Assembly: GCA_903903985.1 (NCBI GenBank)
Contig: CAIVAT010000190.1
Span: 1 to 64,000 of the forward strand
Origin: an uncultured Bacteroidales bacterium
Lineage (GTDB): Bacteria; Bacteroidota; Bacteroidia; Bacteroidales; FEN-979
Reading direction: 5' to 3'
Length of the DNA: 64,000 nt
Position 1 is the first letter of the stretch; each line of letters begins with the position of its first letter. Both the position numbers and the translations under genes were made by a program. Of this stretch, positions 35,694 through 44,729 are shown one piece after another. The notes beneath the pieces are model-generated. The model saw only the letters and a list, made by a program, of their open reading frames with translations, did not search any database and was not told the DNA's origin.

Positions 35694-37517
35694 TTATTTC
35701 AGAACAGGAATGACAATGTTCGCTTGTTTCCGCCAGCCATCGATTAACCCCTGTTGGAGATTATACCCAAGCGATTGAGCTCTGGAGCCATGTAAATAAG
35801 CGTTGGCAAAATCCTGTTTTGCTGCAGATATTATAGCATAAACATAATGCGCACCAGGGTAATCGGGTGACAATTCAAGTGTTTTCTTACAATAGTACAT
35901 TGAACTGTCATAGTTCCGTTTTTTGTAATAGGCCACCGCAAGATTGTAATTTCCATCGATATCAGCAGGCAGGAGTTTCAGGCTGGACCTGAAGTCAGAA
36001 ATTCCGACGTCAAGTTTATCGGACATTTGGCCATAAAGAAGGCCCCGGTCGCGATAGGCGGCATAGCCTTTGGGGTCGATACGGATGGCACGCGTATAAT
36101 CTTTCAGTGCAAGGTCGTACCTTTCCATATTCATGTAGGTCGTACCCCGGATAAGATATAAATCATAACTGGTTGAGTCAATTTTTAGCCCATCGTTACA
36201 ATCCTGGATTGCCAGATCATTTTTATTGTGTTTCATGTATATATTGCTGCGGTTGATATATGCAGTCATGCATTTCGGGTCTTTCTCCACCGCATCCGTC
36301 CAAAGGGAAACGCTGTCGCCCCAAACTTTTGTTCTGTTCCATGTAAGGATGCAAAGCAATAGAATAATCCCTATCCCGAAATAATTCAGGTTCTTTCTGT
36401 TTCCCGCAGATTTTATCCGTTCGCGAAGTTGTGAAAATAGAATAGCAAGTATAAAAAACAAGCCAATGTAAGGAATATAAGAATAACGTTCGGCTACAAT
36501 TGCCTGTCCGACAGGAAGAAACTGCAGTACCGGGGAAATCACAACAAGGAAGAAAAGAAGCCCGAAACAGATTGCCGGCTGAGATTTCCAGGTTCTCACG
36601 ATGAGGAAGAGCAAAATGATCACAATGACCGGTGCAAGATAGATAAAGAAAGGAACACTGCCTTGCGCGGTAAAAGGATAGGTGTAAAGACAGGTTAGAT
36701 TGACTGGCAGCACCAGTTTAAGAAGGTATATCCAGATGCTGTATTGTGCATAGAACAGGCTGTTCAATACAGAAATTCCGACCGGGTTTATGGAATTTTC
36801 CGCCTTCTGGGCAAGAATTGCAAGAATACCAAATACAAGTGACAGGGCGAAGAAAGGGATCTTCTCAAGGAACATCCTAACATCGGGTTTACGCGCAAGG
36901 AAATAATCAATCAATAACAAAACGATGGGAAGGGTGACAGCCTGTGCTTTTGAAAGCAGTGAAAGTAAGAAACACGCAAGCGTAAAGAAAAGATATTTAT
37001 TTTTCCGGGTTTTGTCGTAGAAGATGTACGACAGCATCGCCAGCAGGAAATACATGGTATATAATAAATCTTTTCTTTCTGAAACCCATGCGACTGACTC
37101 AACATGCATGGGATGAATCGCGAAGAGGATGGATGCAATGAAGGCTGTCAGGTTGTTTTTATTAAACAGGTGCCAGGTGACAAAATAGACAATCACGGTA
37201 TTGATAATGTGCAGGATAAGGTTATGCACATGATATCCATGGGCAGTCATCTTAAAAAAGGAATAATCGAGAGAAAAACTCAGGATGGTCAGCGGATGAT
37301 AATTCCCCAAAAAGAAAGAGGAGAATATTTTCATCAGGTTGTCGATGCTGACAGTTTTAATCATGTCCTTGTTCATGAGGTAAGCAACATCATCCCAATT
37401 CACAAAATCGTTTCCAACAGACGGATAGAATGCCACAATGGTTGCAATAACCACAAAAATGAGGCTGAAATGTAAATGCCGTGGTGCCGGGTTCTTATTT
37501 TTTTTCTTAACCACCAT
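35694..37517 (-). CDS. TMTC-like membrane protein: GT-C-type multispanning domain plus TPR
   Basis: A 607-aa protein with a polar basic N-terminus, about eleven helices (residues 17-400) and a C-terminal TPR region of about five repeats (410-600; for example RYDLALKDYTRAIRIDPKGYA). The motif FVNWDDVAYLMNKD in the first outside loop and HPMHVESVAWVSERKDLLYT are strongly conserved features of bacterial TMTC/DUF1736-like proteins. By analogy with eukaryotic TMTC enzymes a protein O-glycosylation role is possible. It shares its layout with 10721-12364 but the two are clearly diverged. Confidence 0.83.
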   Translation of the reverse strand: MVVKKKNKNPAPRHLHFSLIFVVIATIVAFYPSVGNDFVNWDDVAYLMNKDMIKTVSIDNLMKIFSSFFLGNYHPLTILSFSLDYSFFKMTAHGYHVHNLILHIINTVIVYFVTWHLFNKNNLTAFIASILFAIHPMHVESVAWVSERKDLLYTMYFLLAMLSYIFYDKTRKNKYLFFTLACFLLSLLSKAQAVTLPIVLLLIDYFLARKPDVRMFLEKIPFFALSLVFGILAILAQKAENSINPVGISVLNSLFYAQYSIWIYLLKLVLPVNLTCLYTYPFTAQGSVPFFIYLAPVIVIILLFLIVRTWKSQPAICFGLLFFLVVISPVLQFLPVGQAIVAERYSYIPYIGLFFILAILFSQLRERIKSAGNRKNLNYFGIGIILLLCILTWNRTKVWGDSVSLWTDAVEKDPKCMTAYINRSNIYMKHNKNDLAIQDCNDGLKIDSTSYDLYLIRGTTYMNMERYDLALKDYTRAIRIDPKGYAAYRDRGLLYGQMSDKLDVGISDFRSSLKLLPADIDGNYNLAVAYYKKRNYDSSMYYCKKTLELSPDYPGAHYVYAIISAAKQDFANAYLHGSRAQSLGYNLQQGLIDGWRKQANIVIPVLK

Positions 37518-37599
37518 GATGATTCAAATTAACTGGTACTTCTATTCACCAGAGATACGACTTCAATGCATCGAACGCCTCACGTCCCAAGTCCCACGT

Positions 37600-38997
37600 T
37601 CATTTCGGACCCACCATTTTCCTGGGATCCACTGCACGGTTGAAATCTTCTTCAGAAATCAATCCCGATTCCATTGCCGCCTGCCGCAGGGTTTTATGCT
37701 CCTGGTGTGCTTTTTTTGCAATTTTGGCAGAATTGTCATACCCGATGATGGGATTCAGTGCCGTTACCAGCATCAAAGAATTTTCAAGGTTCTTGCTGAT
37801 GGCTGCCATGTTGGGCATGATACCCACGGCACAGTTGTCGTTGAAAGATACACAGGCGTCGCCGAGCAAACGTGCTGACATCAGCAGGTTTGAGATCATC
37901 AGGGGTTTGAACACATTCAATTGGAAATGACCACTGATGCCGCCGATGTTGATGGCCACATCATTCCCCAGCACCTGAGCACATACCATGGTCATGGCTT
38001 CGGGCTGGGTCGGGTTCACCTTGCCAGGCATGATGCTTGATCCCGGTTCATTTTCGGGGAGCATCAGTTCACCGATGCCGCAACGTGGCCCGGAAGCCAG
38101 CAGGCGGATGTTGGAAGCAATGTGCATCAGGCTCACCGCCAATGTTTTCAGTGCTCCGGAGGTTTCTACCATCGCATCATGTGCCGACAAGGACTCAAAT
38201 TTATTTTCAGCCGTGACAAACGGCAACCCGGTCAGTTCGGCAATTTTTTTTGCCACCAGCACATCGTAGCCTTTTGGGGCATTCAATCCGGTACCAACAG
38301 CAGTGCCGCCGAGCGCCAGTTCTGAAAGGTGCGGAAGGGTGTTTTTCAGCGCCTTCAGTCCGTGTTCAAGTTGCGAAACATAACCCGAAAATTCCTGTCC
38401 CAGTGTAAGCGGGGTGGCATCCATCAGGTGGGTGCGTCCTGTTTTTACGATTTCCCTGAATTCTTCAGATTTTTTCAGAAAAGTTCCCTTTAAAAGTTCC
38501 ACCCCGGGAATGGTTGTCCCCGTTACCATTTGATACGCTGCAATGCTCATTGCAGCCGGGAAAGTATCGTTGGAAGACTGCGACTTGTTCACATCATCGT
38601 TGGGATGGATCACGGTTTTGCCTTCGCCGCCAAGTTCACCGCCGTTGAGCACATGGCCCCGGTTGGCGATCACCTCATTGAGGTTCATGTTGGTTTGGGT
38701 GCCTGAACCGGTTTGCCAGATCACCAGCGGAAAATGATCATCGAGTTTGCCCTCAAGGATTTCATCACACGCCATCACGATCAAATCCTTCTTGTGGACA
38801 TCAAGAACGCCCAGGTCGGCATTGACCATGGCTGCGGCTTTTTTCAGGACCGCCATTCCACGGATCATCTCTTTGGGCATGGAACCCGGTTCACCGATTT
38901 TAAAATTTGTAAGCGACCGTTGTGTCTGGGCTCCCCAGTACTTGTCCATGGCAACCTCAATGGGGCCCATGGTGTCTTTTTCGATACGTGTTTTCAT
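37600..38997 (-). CDS. fumC: Class II fumarate hydratase
   Basis: A 465-aa cytosolic homotetramer converting fumarate and malate in the TCA cycle or in reductive succinate formation. The superfamily signature [16 protein letters not shown] is near residue 318, the conserved SSNDTFPAA region near 140, and the N-terminal start [28 protein letters not shown] is typical of FumC and not of argininosuccinate or adenylosuccinate lyases. It needs no iron-sulfur cluster, so it is oxygen-stable. It is the last gene of a minus-strand run recX, prfB, arsC-like, fumC, with 31 bases between the arsC-like stop and its start. Confidence 0.97.
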   Translation of the reverse strand: MKTRIEKDTMGPIEVAMDKYWGAQTQRSLTNFKIGEPGSMPKEMIRGMAVLKKAAAMVNADLGVLDVHKKDLIVMACDEILEGKLDDHFPLVIWQTGSGTQTNMNLNEVIANRGHVLNGGELGGEGKTVIHPNDDVNKSQSSNDTFPAAMSIAAYQMVTGTTIPGVELLKGTFLKKSEEFREIVKTGRTHLMDATPLTLGQEFSGYVSQLEHGLKALKNTLPHLSELALGGTAVGTGLNAPKGYDVLVAKKIAELTGLPFVTAENKFESLSAHDAMVETSGALKTLAVSLMHIASNIRLLASGPRCGIGELMLPENEPGSSIMPGKVNPTQPEAMTMVCAQVLGNDVAINIGGISGHFQLNVFKPLMISNLLMSARLLGDACVSFNDNCAVGIMPNMAAISKNLENSLMLVTALNPIIGYDNSAKIAKKAHQEHKTLRQAAMESGLISEEDFNRAVDPRKMVGPK

Positions 38998-39028
38998 GAT
39001 GCAGGTTATTATGGTTTGTCTTCTGGTT

Positions 39029-39373
39029 TTATTTCAAAAGGAGCACGATATTTTCAACCGGATCGCCGAACACGGCTTTGTAGGTGCTCTCAATGATAGG
39101 GCGCTGCATGAGTTTTGGATTCTGAACGATCATCTTGACCAGTTCATGGTCTTCAAATTTTTTGCCCTTCAGATGTTGTTTGTAATAATCTTCCTGTGTT
39201 CGCAAAAGAGCTGAGGGTTTGAGGTTTAATTTCACCAGAATTTTTTCCAATTCTTTTTCAGTCATTGGATTTTTAAGGTACTCAACCACTGTGAATGGTT
39301 TCCCGGATTCTTTCAGATACTGGAGCCCGGCACGGGACTTTTTGCAGGACGGGTTGTGATATATCTTCAGCAT
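39029..39373 (-). CDS. ArsC/Spx family protein (glutaredoxin-type arsenate reductase-like)
   Basis: The start is placed at ATG 39373 ([16 protein letters not shown]), giving the usual 114 aa; the longer frame from 39427 adds a non-homologous extension. The protein has a thioredoxin-like fold with the single catalytic Cys in HNPSCKKS and the conserved Arg in QRPIIES near residue 90, as in ArsC enzymes that reduce arsenate with glutathione or glutaredoxin. Spx regulators have a CXXC here, which is absent. In Bacteroidota this family is often a YffB-like protein of unknown role, and no arsenite pump is nearby, so arsenate is only one possibility. Confidence 0.85.
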   Translation of the reverse strand: MLKIYHNPSCKKSRAGLQYLKESGKPFTVVEYLKNPMTEKELEKILVKLNLKPSALLRTQEDYYKQHLKGKKFEDHELVKMIVQNPKLMQRPIIESTYKAVFGDPVENIVLLLK

Positions 39374-39435
39374 GTTAGATCTTTTTAAGATGCGCAACGG
39401 CACGTCTTTACCTGGATAGCTCGCCACCTTACATC

Positions 39436-40528
39436 TTATCCAGCGTTGCCATACTCCATCAGGTAGGCTTTGATGAACTCCGTGAGATCTCCGTCAAGAA
39501 CAGCCTGCGTGTCTGATGTTTCAAAACTTGTACGAAGGTCTTTGACCATTTTATAGGGATGAAGCACATAACTCCGGATCTGGCTTCCCCATTCGATTTT
39601 TTTCTTTCCGCTTTCGATCACGCTGATCTTTTCACGTTGTTTTCTCAGTTCGATTTCGTATAACTGAGACTTCAGCAACTTCAGCGCCTTTTCGCGGTTC
39701 TGGCCCTGTGAGCGTGTTTCCTGGCATTCAATCACAATACCGGAGGGTTCATGTTTGAGCCTGACCGCAGTTTCCACTTTGTTCACATTCTGCCCTCCCG
39801 GGCCGCTGCTCCGAAAGGTATCCCAGCTGATGTCGGACGGGTTGATATCAATAACAATATCGTCGTTGATGATCGGGTATGCATAAACAGATGCAAACGA
39901 GGTATGCCGTTTATGGTTCGAGTCGAAAGGTGAAAGCCTTACAAGCCGGTGGACTCCGTTTTCACCCTTGAGATATCCATAGGCATAATCACCGTCAAAT
40001 TCGAGGGTCACCGATTTGATTCCGGCCACATCGCCCTCCTGGTAATCAACCTCTGTGATTTTAAACCTGCTTCGCTCGGCATAACGGATGTACATCCGCA
40101 TGAGCATCTCCGCCCAGTCCTGCGATTCGGTGCCTCCTGCCCCTGAATTGATCTGTACAATGGCGCCGAGCTTATCCTCTTCACCACTCAGCATATTGCG
40201 GAATTCAAGTTCTTCGACAAGGTGGAGTGTGTAGCGGTAATTCGTTTCGAGATCAGTTTCGGTTCCTTCTCCCTGGATATAAAAATCCCACATGATCAGC
40301 AGATCATCACGGCTTGAAACTGCATGAAGATAAGCGTCGGTCCATAGTTTTTTGTCACGAATGGCACGCAATGCCTGCTCGGCGGCTTTGGGGTTGTTCC
40401 AGAAATCGGGGGCTTGCGAGAGGTGTTCTTCTTCTGCTATCTGGGAAAGTTTTTTATCGATGTCAAAGGTACCTCCTCAAGACGTCGAGTCTTGTCTGAA
40501 GGTCCTTCAGTTGGTCTTGTGATACCAT
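39436..40528 (-). CDS. prfB: Peptide chain release factor 2, expressed by programmed +1 frameshift
   Basis: Releases nascent proteins at UGA and UAA. The gene begins at ATG 40528 and reads 21 codons ([21 protein letters not shown]) to an in-frame TGA at 40465-40463. Slipping one base at CTT-TGA-C continues as [16 protein letters not shown] to the TAA at 39436, giving 363 aa. Domain motifs are complete: the RF2-type stop-recognition tripeptide SPF in [14 protein letters not shown], and GGQ in [13 protein letters not shown], which triggers peptide release. Autoregulation follows: low RF2 slows termination at the UGA and favours the shift. The gene starts one base after the recX stop codon. The frame from 40371 alone would wrongly give a 311-aa truncated protein. 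Confidence 0.97.
40462..40477 (-). promoter_or_regulatory. prfB recoding site: internal AGGAGG plus CTT-TGA-C
   Basis: On the minus strand AGGAGG (40477-40472), a 3-base spacer TAC, then CTT TGA C (40468-40462). As I recall the E. coli prfB site, order and spacing are the same (AGGGGG-TAT-CTT-TGA-C). The Shine-Dalgarno-like element pairs with 16S rRNA inside the gene and promotes the +1 slip at the UGA. Confidence 0.95.
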
Positions 40529-40529
40529 G

Positions 40530-41018
40530 TCAGAGTTTAAGTTCAGTTAATACTTTTGAGATCAGGTCAAATTCATATCCTTTGCCTGTGACAAAAGTGA
40601 TGATTTTTTCGCGGATGTTCAAATGTTTTCCGGTATTTATTTCCGACTTTTTTTTAAGGATCAATTCACGAATGGTTCTCATATAATCATCCTCACCGAT
40701 CTCTTCCATGGCCTTGCTGACCAGTTTGTCGGGGATGATACGGGTTTTAAGTTCATAACGGATTTTTGCTCGTCCCCATTTGTTAATGTGAAATTTACTG
40801 CGTACAAAAATCCGGGCATACCGTTCTTCGTTGATAAACCCTTCCTCCTGCAAATGCTTCATGATGTGATTTCTTCTTTCAGGAGACACCTTCCATTGCG
40901 TCAGCTTCAGGTCAACCTCATGGCTGCACCTTTCCTGGTATGCACAAAAATGACGGATCCTGGCAAGGATTATCTCCTGATCATTTTTTAAGGAAGTTTC
41001 CGTTCCAGGTTTTTTCAT
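40530..41018 (-). CDS. recX: Regulatory protein RecX
   Basis: A 162-aa all-helical protein that binds RecA filaments and limits recombination and SOS activity. Three tandem three-helix repeats are visible, with the family motifs CSHEVDLKLTQW, GFINEERYARIFVRSKF and KWGRAKIRYELK. Length is normal. The ATG at 41018 lies inside the last codons of the T9SS gene (38-base overlap), and no later start keeps the first repeat. The stop is one base before prfB, so both are translated from the same message. No recA is nearby. Confidence 0.93.
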   Translation of the reverse strand: MKKPGTETSLKNDQEIILARIRHFCAYQERCSHEVDLKLTQWKVSPERRNHIMKHLQEEGFINEERYARIFVRSKFHINKWGRAKIRYELKTRIIPDKLVSKAMEEIGEDDYMRTIRELILKKKSEINTGKHLNIREKIITFVTGKGYEFDLISKVLTELKL

Positions 41019-42441
41019 TTTTACGGGTAATTATGCTGATAAAGTAATAACCAGGGGAGAGGTCGGATACATCAATAGGGAATTCAAAAGGAACCTTTTT
41101 TACAATGACTCCTGAAAGATTCCTGATCTCTGCAGCAGCTTCCATCACAGGAATGAAATTTCTTATAAACAGGAAATCCCCTGCAGGGTTGGGATAGACT
41201 ATGAATTCCTGATTTGCAATGCTGTTGTGAAGTCCCTCCAGGATGAAATCATCGGGATAGATGATCCCGGTCGCCTCACCGTTTTTGATATACCCGATCA
41301 GTTCTTCTAATTCCTCCACTTCGAAAAACGAAAACGCATAATACGTATTTCCCAGGCCGGGCTTAAATACTTTCAGGAAAGTGGTTACAAATCCTCCGGG
41401 AACGAGCACATCCCAGGGCAACGGAGGCGTGCAGTAGGTGCCATGAATATAAACAGCAGGATCGTCCCCGGGACTCATCGCCCCGACCCATTTGGTATAT
41501 ACCTGGTTTACATCCGGCGTTGTTTGGAAATAACCGGTATTAGGACTGTCAATATTCAATGGGTTTTCAATCATTTGATTGGGGTAATAATTGGCAGGAT
41601 GATGTATTGAATCGGAAAAAACCAGGGTGTCAAATTCATAATAATGTGTTGTATCGCCATGGGAACCAATGAGGGAAATGGGCCAGGAACAGGATATCCG
41701 CAGGATATTATATGCATAATGCCCTGAACTTGAGTCTTTTGAAATAATTTTAATCTTGGTCAGGTACTCGATACCCTGTTGAATACCATAACTAAAATAT
41801 CTGTTGTGATACTGGAAGATATCCCCGGTGTTGTAATTATAGATTTCCTTAAACCGGGGGACCAACTGCCCGACATTCCGCCCTTCAATCCCTTCAAGCG
41901 AATAGAGGGAACTTCCTGATACTGAAGATGGAAACCGGAGCAAACCGAAGTTTTTTGACAGGCGTATGGAATAACCGTCAGACAGCAGGATTTCCTTTAC
42001 GGAATCAGTGATGCCGAAGACGGGTTCGGCAACCGCCGAAACTAATTGGGCCTGGATATTTCGGGTAGTGTCATACAGCCAGGTATCCCCAGTTTTGGCT
42101 AATGTTCTGATCACCATCGACCCTGGTGTCCTGAAGTTGTAAATCCCACCTGGTTTGCGGACCATCGTTGTTTTCAGGAAATCAGGTTTGTTTGCCCATT
42201 TGTAAGGGGCCTGGCAGGAGTCGCAGCCGGTAACAATACGGTTCAGGTAAAACACTGAATCGCCCCCTGCGGTTTTCACAGAGTCGGTCCAGATGGTGTT
42301 GGTGATGAAATTAACGCTGTTCAGGGAATAGTTGAATTTCTCGTTGAGTTTGAGGGGTGACCATGGCTGTGCCTGTAATGCCTGGCATATGATAATCAAC
42401 ATGATAATCCCTGCTGACCTGGATGAAAGGGTCATTTTCAT
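40981..42441 (-). CDS. T9SS-secreted protein of unknown function, 486 aa
   Basis: The signal peptide (residues about 1-24, ending LQAQ) and type IX sorting tail (from about residue 408: EFIVYPNPAGDFLFIRN ... YYFISIITRKNEKTWNGNFLKK) are clear. The roughly 380 residues between are mostly beta-strand and carry no recognised catalytic motif; the pair CDSCQ near residue 74 might form a disulfide or bind metal. Such proteins are exported through SprA and anchored or released. Its 3' end overlaps recX by 38 bases, odd for a secreted protein beside a DNA-repair gene. A weak TACCTTTA on the minus strand near 42470 may be its -7 element. Confidence 0.87.
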   Translation of the reverse strand: MKMTLSSRSAGIIMLIIICQALQAQPWSPLKLNEKFNYSLNSVNFITNTIWTDSVKTAGGDSVFYLNRIVTGCDSCQAPYKWANKPDFLKTTMVRKPGGIYNFRTPGSMVIRTLAKTGDTWLYDTTRNIQAQLVSAVAEPVFGITDSVKEILLSDGYSIRLSKNFGLLRFPSSVSGSSLYSLEGIEGRNVGQLVPRFKEIYNYNTGDIFQYHNRYFSYGIQQGIEYLTKIKIISKDSSSGHYAYNILRISCSWPISLIGSHGDTTHYYEFDTLVFSDSIHHPANYYPNQMIENPLNIDSPNTGYFQTTPDVNQVYTKWVGAMSPGDDPAVYIHGTYCTPPLPWDVLVPGGFVTTFLKVFKPGLGNTYYAFSFFEVEELEELIGYIKNGEATGIIYPDDFILEGLHNSIANQEFIVYPNPAGDFLFIRNFIPVMEAAAEIRNLSGVIVKKVPFEFPIDVSDLSPGYYFISIITRKNEKTWNGNFLKK

Positions 42442-42525
42442 TGCTTGGTAATTGGTATGTAAAGGTAATGCTAATTTAGAATAAAAACATGATTACGCCT
42501 GAAAAAAATCAAGAAAATCCATGAC

Positions 42526-43221
42526 TTACCTGGTGAAATAGGCTTCAAGTTCGCGCAGGGTATCGGGCGTTGTGGCGAAATCCCTGATTACCAGGCCTGA
42601 TTCGAGCAGGACGATACGGTTGCATACTTCGGTAACATGTGCAAGGTCGTGACTGGAAACCAGGAGTGTGACCTGCTGTTCGGTGCTGATTCTTTTTAAC
42701 AGCTTTTTCAGGCTGATCTGGGAACTCGGATCAAGATGGGCGAATGGTTCGTCAAGGATGACGATCTCGGGGTTCCCCATCAGGGCTGCCATGATCCCGA
42801 CCTTGCTTTTATTTCCTTTCGAAAGCGTGCGGATGGGTTTCCGGTTTTTCCAGAGTTCCTCTGTGGCAAATCCATCCAGGTGATTGAAAAAATGGTCAAT
42901 GCTTTCTGCATCCATTCCATGAAGGTAGCCGATGAAATCGAAGTATTCAACCGGGGAGAGATAATCGATCAGGAATCCTTCGTCAAGGTATGAACCGGTA
43001 TAATTCTTCCACGATTCTGACTGCGATACCGGAGATTGTTTGGAAAAGATCAACCCCTGTGTCGGTTCAATGAGGTCGAGGATCAGGCGAAAAAAAGTGG
43101 TCTTTCCTGCTCCATTGTTTCCGATCAGCCCGAATGATTCGCCGGGGAGAATTTCCATGGCCGTGATGTCAAGTGCCACAACGGTGTTGTACTGTTTCCT
43201 GATACCTTCTACTTTGATCAT
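42526..43221 (-). CDS. ABC transporter ATP-binding protein
   Basis: A 231-aa cytosolic ATPase. Walker A is GNNGAGKTT (about residues 34-42), the signature is LSKGNKSK (a variant of LSGGQ, with G at position 4 intact), Walker B is IVILDEPFAHLD, and the switch His is in SSHDLAHV. It energises the permease encoded just upstream (43225-44724, 3-base gap). Pairs of this type (ATPase plus DUF5687 protein) are common in Bacteroidota; the cargo is unknown, but the layout is that of an exporter or an ABC-2-like system, with no binding protein. Confidence 0.93.
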   Translation of the reverse strand: MIKVEGIRKQYNTVVALDITAMEILPGESFGLIGNNGAGKTTFFRLILDLIEPTQGLIFSKQSPVSQSESWKNYTGSYLDEGFLIDYLSPVEYFDFIGYLHGMDAESIDHFFNHLDGFATEELWKNRKPIRTLSKGNKSKVGIMAALMGNPEIVILDEPFAHLDPSSQISLKKLLKRISTEQQVTLLVSSHDLAHVTEVCNRIVLLESGLVIRDFATTPDTLRELEAYFTR

Positions 43222-43224
43222 ATT

Positions 43225-44724
43225 TTATCCGTTTCTGAAGCCATAGAGAATTTTCTGTTTTCTGACAAGGAACTGCCGGGTAACCCTATCGATGAGCCGC
43301 CCGTGAAATAAAAGTCCTGCAAGTCCTGCCAACCCGATGGCAATAATGCCTGCCTCAGGAGATCCTGCAAGGGAGATCACCCAGTAAATCAGCACCGGGA
43401 GCCCGATTACCGGCAATATCAGGATGAACTGAACAGCAGTTACACCTTCATAATTGAAGAAAGCTCCCTTGCTCATGTCGAGCCGTTTTGTGTTGTAGGT
43501 TCCCAGGAAAAGGATCAGGAAAATATTGATCCCGCAGTTGAAAAGCCATGCAGCAAGATTCAGCAAAAGAATTCTGAAATCAAACAGCGCATAAGGCAAA
43601 GTGATTAGAAAGGTGATCGTGTTGAAAGAGAAAAAAAGCCAGAATTTTGCATTGAGGTACGCACGGGTCGAAAAATTTGCCGTGCACAGCCGGTCAAAAA
43701 AACTGCTTTCCCATGAAAAAACGAGTTGGCCGTATTGAATCATCATGATCCCGGTAAGCAACAAACCAATGAAGAGCATCATTCCGTATCCGGAGGAAAC
43801 CGGGTGCTTCGGGTAAATCAGGAGCCCATACAACAAGAAAAAAAAGCTCATGAACAGGTAGGTCCTTGGCCGGGTGTTCCGCAGGATCATCTTGATCTCC
43901 AGGGTGACAAGAGTTCCGGTCCTGCCGAAAACTTCGAAAAGATTGCGACTCCTGCCGGCCGGGTAATACAGTCTTTCTTTTCTGCCTTTCACCTCCATAT
44001 ACCGTTGCTGATGGAGGAATTGCCAGGAAAGATTATAGGAGAGAAAAAGGAAAAAGGCCGGAAGCAGGACCCAGACCGGGTGCTGTGCAATATACATCAG
44101 CCCGTCCCCGAAACGAAGTGAAATCAGCCGGTCTTGTGAAAGATCCACCCAAACCAGGGAAGCGGCAACTACAGCAACCAGGATGATGATCGCCGGCTTG
44201 ATGGAAAAGAGTTTCCTGAAAAAAAAAGCGATGTAGTTGCTGGTGAATATAAGCAGGACGAGGGTGAGGAACCATGTCAGCCCTGTTGCTGCAGCATAGG
44301 CTGGAATGATGTTTCGAAGCATGAATGGCAGCAGGATGACCAGCGGGAAAAAATTGAAGAGGCTGAATGCGGATTTGATAAGCAGAAAGTGGAATACTGA
44401 ATTTCTTTTCACTGGCAGGTGCAGGTAGGGCACCATTGAAATCACGGGTGAAGGCTGCATGAGAAACCTCAACACGAAGTCGGCGATGAAATAGTAAAGG
44501 ATGATCCCGGAAAATGCCACGACCGGGTCGGAACCGGGAAATGCCGCATCCAGGATCTTTCCCAGGAATAACCCTAAAAAGACCAGGTTAAGGAGAAAAT
44601 AAGTCAGGAAAACCCCAAGAATGATATTGATCGCGATGTTTTTTTGCCAGTAAACAGAACGGATTGTCTCTTTCCATTGATGGCCTGAAATTCTTAAGAA
44701 CACTGCATTGAAGGATCGGTTCAT
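43225..44724 (-). CDS. DUF5687-type ABC transporter permease
   Basis: A 499-aa inner-membrane protein with about twelve helices. The N-terminus (FLRISGHQWKETIRSVYWQKN) and the following PYLHLPVKRNSVFHFLLIKS agree with the DUF5687 family of ABC-2-like permeases as I remember it. It is followed after 3 bases by its ATPase and preceded by the GH38 gene with only 5 bases between, so all three may be one transcript. Substrate not inferable. Confidence 0.82.
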   Translation of the reverse strand: MNRSFNAVFLRISGHQWKETIRSVYWQKNIAINIILGVFLTYFLLNLVFLGLFLGKILDAAFPGSDPVVAFSGIILYYFIADFVLRFLMQPSPVISMVPYLHLPVKRNSVFHFLLIKSAFSLFNFFPLVILLPFMLRNIIPAYAAATGLTWFLTLVLLIFTSNYIAFFFRKLFSIKPAIIILVAVVAASLVWVDLSQDRLISLRFGDGLMYIAQHPVWVLLPAFFLFLSYNLSWQFLHQQRYMEVKGRKERLYYPAGRSRNLFEVFGRTGTLVTLEIKMILRNTRPRTYLFMSFFFLLYGLLIYPKHPVSSGYGMMLFIGLLLTGIMMIQYGQLVFSWESSFFDRLCTANFSTRAYLNAKFWLFFSFNTITFLITLPYALFDFRILLLNLAAWLFNCGINIFLILFLGTYNTKRLDMSKGAFFNYEGVTAVQFILILPVIGLPVLIYWVISLAGSPEAGIIAIGLAGLAGLLFHGRLIDRVTRQFLVRKQKILYGFRNG

Positions 44725-44729
44725 GCCGG

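Noticed and set aside
39374..39427. N-terminal extension of the ArsC-like protein
   Set aside because: Eighteen extra residues lie ahead of the conserved [10 protein letters not shown] start and have no counterpart in the family.
40371..40528. prfB as a broken gene or sequencing error
   Set aside because: The AGGAGG-TAC-CTT-TGA-C context is the known programmed frameshift site, so the in-frame stop is functional.
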